Origin: Planctomycetota bacterium
GTDB taxonomy: Bacteria; Planctomycetota; UBA1135; GCA-002686595
DNA: 33,391 nucleotides
NCBI GenBank assembly: GCA_004357655.1
Contig: SMVQ01000001.1
Location: 1-33,391 of the forward strand
Reading direction: 5' to 3'
Each line of letters begins with the position of its first letter. Position 1 is the stretch's first letter. This document shows, piece after piece, positions 31,061 to 33,391 of this stretch. Below the pieces are notes generated by a model. That model did no database searches and was not told where the DNA came from. It was given only the letters and a program-made list of their open reading frames with translations. Made by a program: the position numbers and the translations under genes.

Positions 31061-32154
31061 GGGCGCGCCTCGACGACCGGCGCCGCGGACCGTGCTGCCC
31101 GCTCGAGGACGCGCGCCGCGGCCGCGACGACGAGCTCTGGCTGGAGCTCGGTCATGCAGCGGTGGTGCCCGAGCGGACAGACGCGACGCAGGCACGGCGC
31201 ACACTCCAGGTCGGTCCTACGCACGACCTCGCAGAGCTCGAGCGAAGAGGCGGTCAGCTCGGGGAAGTTCGGTCCCATGACGGACACGCACGGCACGTCG
31301 AACGCCGCCGCGAACCAGCGCGGCCCGGAGTCCCCCACGAGCATGAGGCGCGCGCCGCGCACGAGCGCCTTCAGGCGCGCGAGGTCGCTCTCCCCACCGG
31401 TCAGCTCGAGCGCATCGTGCTCGCACGACTCTACGACGGCGGCGATCAGCGGCCCCTCGCCGGGACCGCCCGCGACGACCGCACGCCAGCCGAATCTGCC
31501 ATGGAGCCCGTCGAGCGCGCGGGCAAAGTGCGCGGGCGGCCACAGCTTGGCCGCCCCGAACGCAGCTCCCGGGCAGGCGATCACGTACGGCTCGCCGGGC
31601 TCGAGCCCGCGCTCGGCGAGGTCGCGCGCGATTCCGGCCTGGGCCTCGCGCGCGAGGCCGAGACGCGGGTGCAGGTCGGGCGGCAGGATTCCGAGCAGTC
31701 CGGCGACGTCGCGCATGAGGTGAGCGCTCGGGATGGGCGCCCGCCGCCCGGCGATCGTCGGCGGCACGACGGAGTGCGTGAGGAGGAAGCGGCGCCCGGA
31801 GAGGGCCGCCCCGGCGCGGATCGGGACGCGCGCACGCCACGCGCGCCAGGCCGCCCCGAACGAGTTGCCGAGGAGCAGCACCGCATCGGGAGCGAGCCGT
31901 GCGAGGAGCGCCCGCTCCTCCGCACTCGAGCCCGTGGTCGCGACCGTGCCATCGGTCTCCGGGGCACGTCGCGCGAGGAACGGAGCGTCCGCGAGCACGG
32001 GCGCCAGGTGACTTCGGACGAGCAAGGTGGTGCGGCTCCAGTGCTCGCACTCGAGCGCCGCCGCGAGCACCGGCGTCGACATCACGAGGTCTCCCACCCA
32101 GTTCGGCGCGCGCACGACGAGGTGGCCACCCGCGGCGCTCCGCACCGCGCTCAC
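31057..32154 (-). CDS. Lipopolysaccharide heptosyltransferase II-like (WaaF, GT9)
   Basis: A 365-residue GT9 enzyme nearest the WaaF type. N-terminal HLVVRAPNWVGDLVMSTPVL (residues about 10-30) carries the acceptor-side motif APNWVGD. Donor-side residues appear in LMLVGDSGPRWFAAAFDVPCVSVMGPNFPELT, where the usual GPMH is GPRW, followed by the Cys/His cluster CAPCLRRVCPLGHHRCM. The GTG start overlaps the upstream kinase-like gene by GTGA and its stop overlaps the next GT9, so the three genes are translationally coupled. The GPMH to GPRW change may alter donor use. Acts at the inner face of the cytoplasmic membrane. Confidence 0.88.
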   Translation of the reverse strand: MSAVRSAAGGHLVVRAPNWVGDLVMSTPVLAAALECEHWSRTTLLVRSHLAPVLADAPFLARRAPETDGTVATTGSSAEERALLARLAPDAVLLLGNSFGAAWRAWRARVPIRAGAALSGRRFLLTHSVVPPTIAGRRAPIPSAHLMRDVAGLLGILPPDLHPRLGLAREAQAGIARDLAERGLEPGEPYVIACPGAAFGAAKLWPPAHFARALDGLHGRFGWRAVVAGGPGEGPLIAAVVESCEHDALELTGGESDLARLKALVRGARLMLVGDSGPRWFAAAFDVPCVSVMGPNFPELTASSLELCEVVRRTDLECAPCLRRVCPLGHHRCMTELQPELVVAAAARVLERAARSAAPVVEARP

Positions 32155-33017
32155 GGCTCCGCTCCTGTCGGCGCTTCGCCGTGGCGCGGCACGTGGGCGG
32201 CGATCTGTCGGCGCCGGCGCTCGACGTCGCGCAGCCAAGCCCGCCGCTCGTCCGCGTCGTGCACGTCCCGCGCGTCGAGGTAGTGGATCGCGAAGCGCAC
32301 GCGGTCGGAGCTCGACACGGCCGCGGGCGTGGAGTGGAGAAGCGCTCCGAGATCCTTCACGAACCAGCGCCGGCGCGGCCGACGCCGCTTGCGCGCCCGC
32401 CCGACGTCGAGCAACACGAGCTCCCGCCCGTCCTCGGCCGCCGGCAGGATCCAGTGGCAGAGGTAGAGGTCACGGTGGTACCAGCCCGCGGCGTGGAGCC
32501 GGATGACGTGGCGGACGAGCACCTCGCGCCACCGCTGCCGCTCGTCCGGGGGGCAACCGCCCAGGCGCTCCTCGAGCGTCTCCGCGTGGGGCACGTACTC
32601 CATGACGACGAGCGAGCGCCACCCGGACGCTCCATGCTCGGCGACCCAGCCGAGAGGCCGCGGGACCGGGATGCCGTCGGCGGCGAGGCCCGCGAGATTC
32701 CTGAACTCGCGCTCCCCCGCCGACCGCGGATCCCCGTGAAGCCGGGCGACGAGCTCCTCGCGCCGCGGCTCCCGCAGGGTGCGCTTGACGACGAGCCGCG
32801 GGTCCGTCTCCGGCCAGAGGAACGTCTCGCGCCCGGGGAGCCTCCGAATCGGCCGTGCGACCTCGACCTCGAGCAGGCGGCGGAGGGGCTCCAGGGCCCG
32901 GGGGGAGCCCGGCGCGGCCCCGGGAGGCCCGGAACGGGCGGTCCGCCGGGGCGCGGCGGGGTCGCCGAAGTCCTCGCCGACGAAGCCCGTGATCCGGCGG
33001 ACGTGCAGGGCGCTCAC
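32151..33017 (-). CDS. Lipopolysaccharide kinase, InaA/WaaP/KdkA family
   Basis: A 288-residue eukaryote-like small kinase that would phosphorylate a core sugar (heptose or Kdo). Visible kinase features are the putative ATP-anchoring Lys in RLVVKRTL (about 80), the Glu in AGEREFRNL (about 102), the catalytic loop YHRDLYLCHWIL (about 195-206), and the metal site LLDVGRAR (about 216-223, in place of DFG). The GTG start at 33017 is chosen for GGGGAGG upstream; the open frame continues to 33290, but that part is Arg/Gly-rich and unlike the family. First gene of the three-gene LPS operon; its stop overlaps the WaaF-like start. Which sugar is modified is not determined. Confidence 0.85.
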   Translation of the reverse strand: MSALHVRRITGFVGEDFGDPAAPRRTARSGPPGAAPGSPRALEPLRRLLEVEVARPIRRLPGRETFLWPETDPRLVVKRTLREPRREELVARLHGDPRSAGEREFRNLAGLAADGIPVPRPLGWVAEHGASGWRSLVVMEYVPHAETLEERLGGCPPDERQRWREVLVRHVIRLHAAGWYHRDLYLCHWILPAAEDGRELVLLDVGRARKRRRPRRRWFVKDLGALLHSTPAAVSSSDRVRFAIHYLDARDVHDADERRAWLRDVERRRRQIAAHVPRHGEAPTGAEP

Positions 33018-33323
33018 GACCCCCGCCTCCCCCGCGAGCCCGCCTCGCCCCCCGGACCACGCAGCACCCACATGGTCACCATCGAACCGCGGGGCGCACC
33101 GAAGCACCAGGCGAGCTCCCCGCCAGGGCCCCGTCCGATTCCCGCCGCGCCGGCCCGCGGATCCCGACGCCCGACCCGCGCTCCGAAAAAGTCGTTCAAG
33201 AGGGTTCCACCCTGTCCCGTCCGAATATCGAATACTAGTCGTATCAGAGCGCGGGACTGCCTGACATTCCCGACACCCACCCAGCCCCACCTGCCCCCCT
33301 TCACGGGTCGGTCCCCCACACTA
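33018..33323. other. 306-base divergent gap upstream of the LPS operon
   Basis: Contains no recognisable gene. An AT-richer island at about 33220-33246 (CGAATAT, CGAATAC direct repeat, then ATAC-TAGTC-GTAT inverted repeat) is the only distinctive patch and may hold promoters for the divergent genes. No clear -35/-10 pair was found. Confidence 0.4.
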
Positions 33324-33391
33324 TGTCTTCTGGATCCGTCGTCGCCGAGACCCGGGCGAAACGAGACGAGTTCAATCCCTTCCTCTCGATG
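33324..33391 (+). CDS. Unidentified protein, N-terminus only (partial)
   Basis: ATG at 33324 opens a frame to the window end (MSSGSVVAETRAKRDEFNPF...). The composition is protein-like and it diverges from the LPS operon, but 22 codons are too few to name a family. No good ribosome site is visible upstream. Confidence 0.45.

Overview
This window is a high-GC bacterial chromosome segment that is almost entirely coding. It looks like a Gram-negative, LPS-bearing organism: it has a complete early lipid A block (lpxA, lpxC, lpxD), BamA, and LPS-core-type transferases. A fused LpxC-FabZ protein, an IleS of the eukaryote-like type, and a large membrane Ser/Thr kinase beside an FHA-sigma54 activator fit Planctomycetota or an allied PVC/FCB-type lineage best. 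That assignment is inference from gene content, because only the first bases of a 16S rRNA are visible.

Left edge (1-804): the 5' end of a 16S rRNA gene on the minus strand, with a readable rrn leader (boxA-like element, candidate promoter), then about 570 bases of non-coding palindromic DNA.

Minus-strand housekeeping block (805-19518), read right to left: glmU, prs, rplY, pth, rpsF, rpsR, rplI, dnaB, bamA, lpxD, lpxC-fabZ, lpxA, a Gfo/Idh/MocA oxidoreductase, ileS, and a LysM/L,D-transpeptidase. lpxD, lpxC-fabZ, lpxA and the oxidoreductase overlap by 4 bases or sit within about 10 bases, so they behave as one envelope operon. A TTGACA-type promoter candidate lies just before lpxD and another before glmU. 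Strong palindromes follow the stop codons of rplY and rplI.

Middle (19655-22433): a minus-strand ACT-domain protein diverges from a plus-strand trio (secreted coiled-coil protein, phosphatidylserine decarboxylase, carboxymuconolactone-decarboxylase-like protein). The divergent gap holds a G-quadruplex-capable tract and a 14-base duplication that doubles the start codon of the coiled-coil gene.

Signalling block (22456-28100): a 1107-residue transmembrane Ser/Thr kinase and an FHA-GAF-AAA+-Fis sigma54 activator, both on the minus strand, plausibly kinase and phospho-dependent effector. A YkgJ-type cysteine-cluster protein diverges from the activator.

Right end (28710-33391): an enoyl-CoA hydratase, two tandem long inverted-repeat (MITE/REP-like) elements, then a three-gene LPS operon (WaaP/InaA-type kinase, WaaF-like GT9, second GT9) whose members overlap by GTGA, and the first codons of a plus-strand gene.

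No tRNA, CRISPR array, transposase or phage gene was seen. The most unusual non-genic content is the set of palindromic repeats: two homologous elements 16 kb apart (about 460-600 and 16440-16564), a 37-base inverted repeat after rplI, and the tandem pair at 29575-29949.
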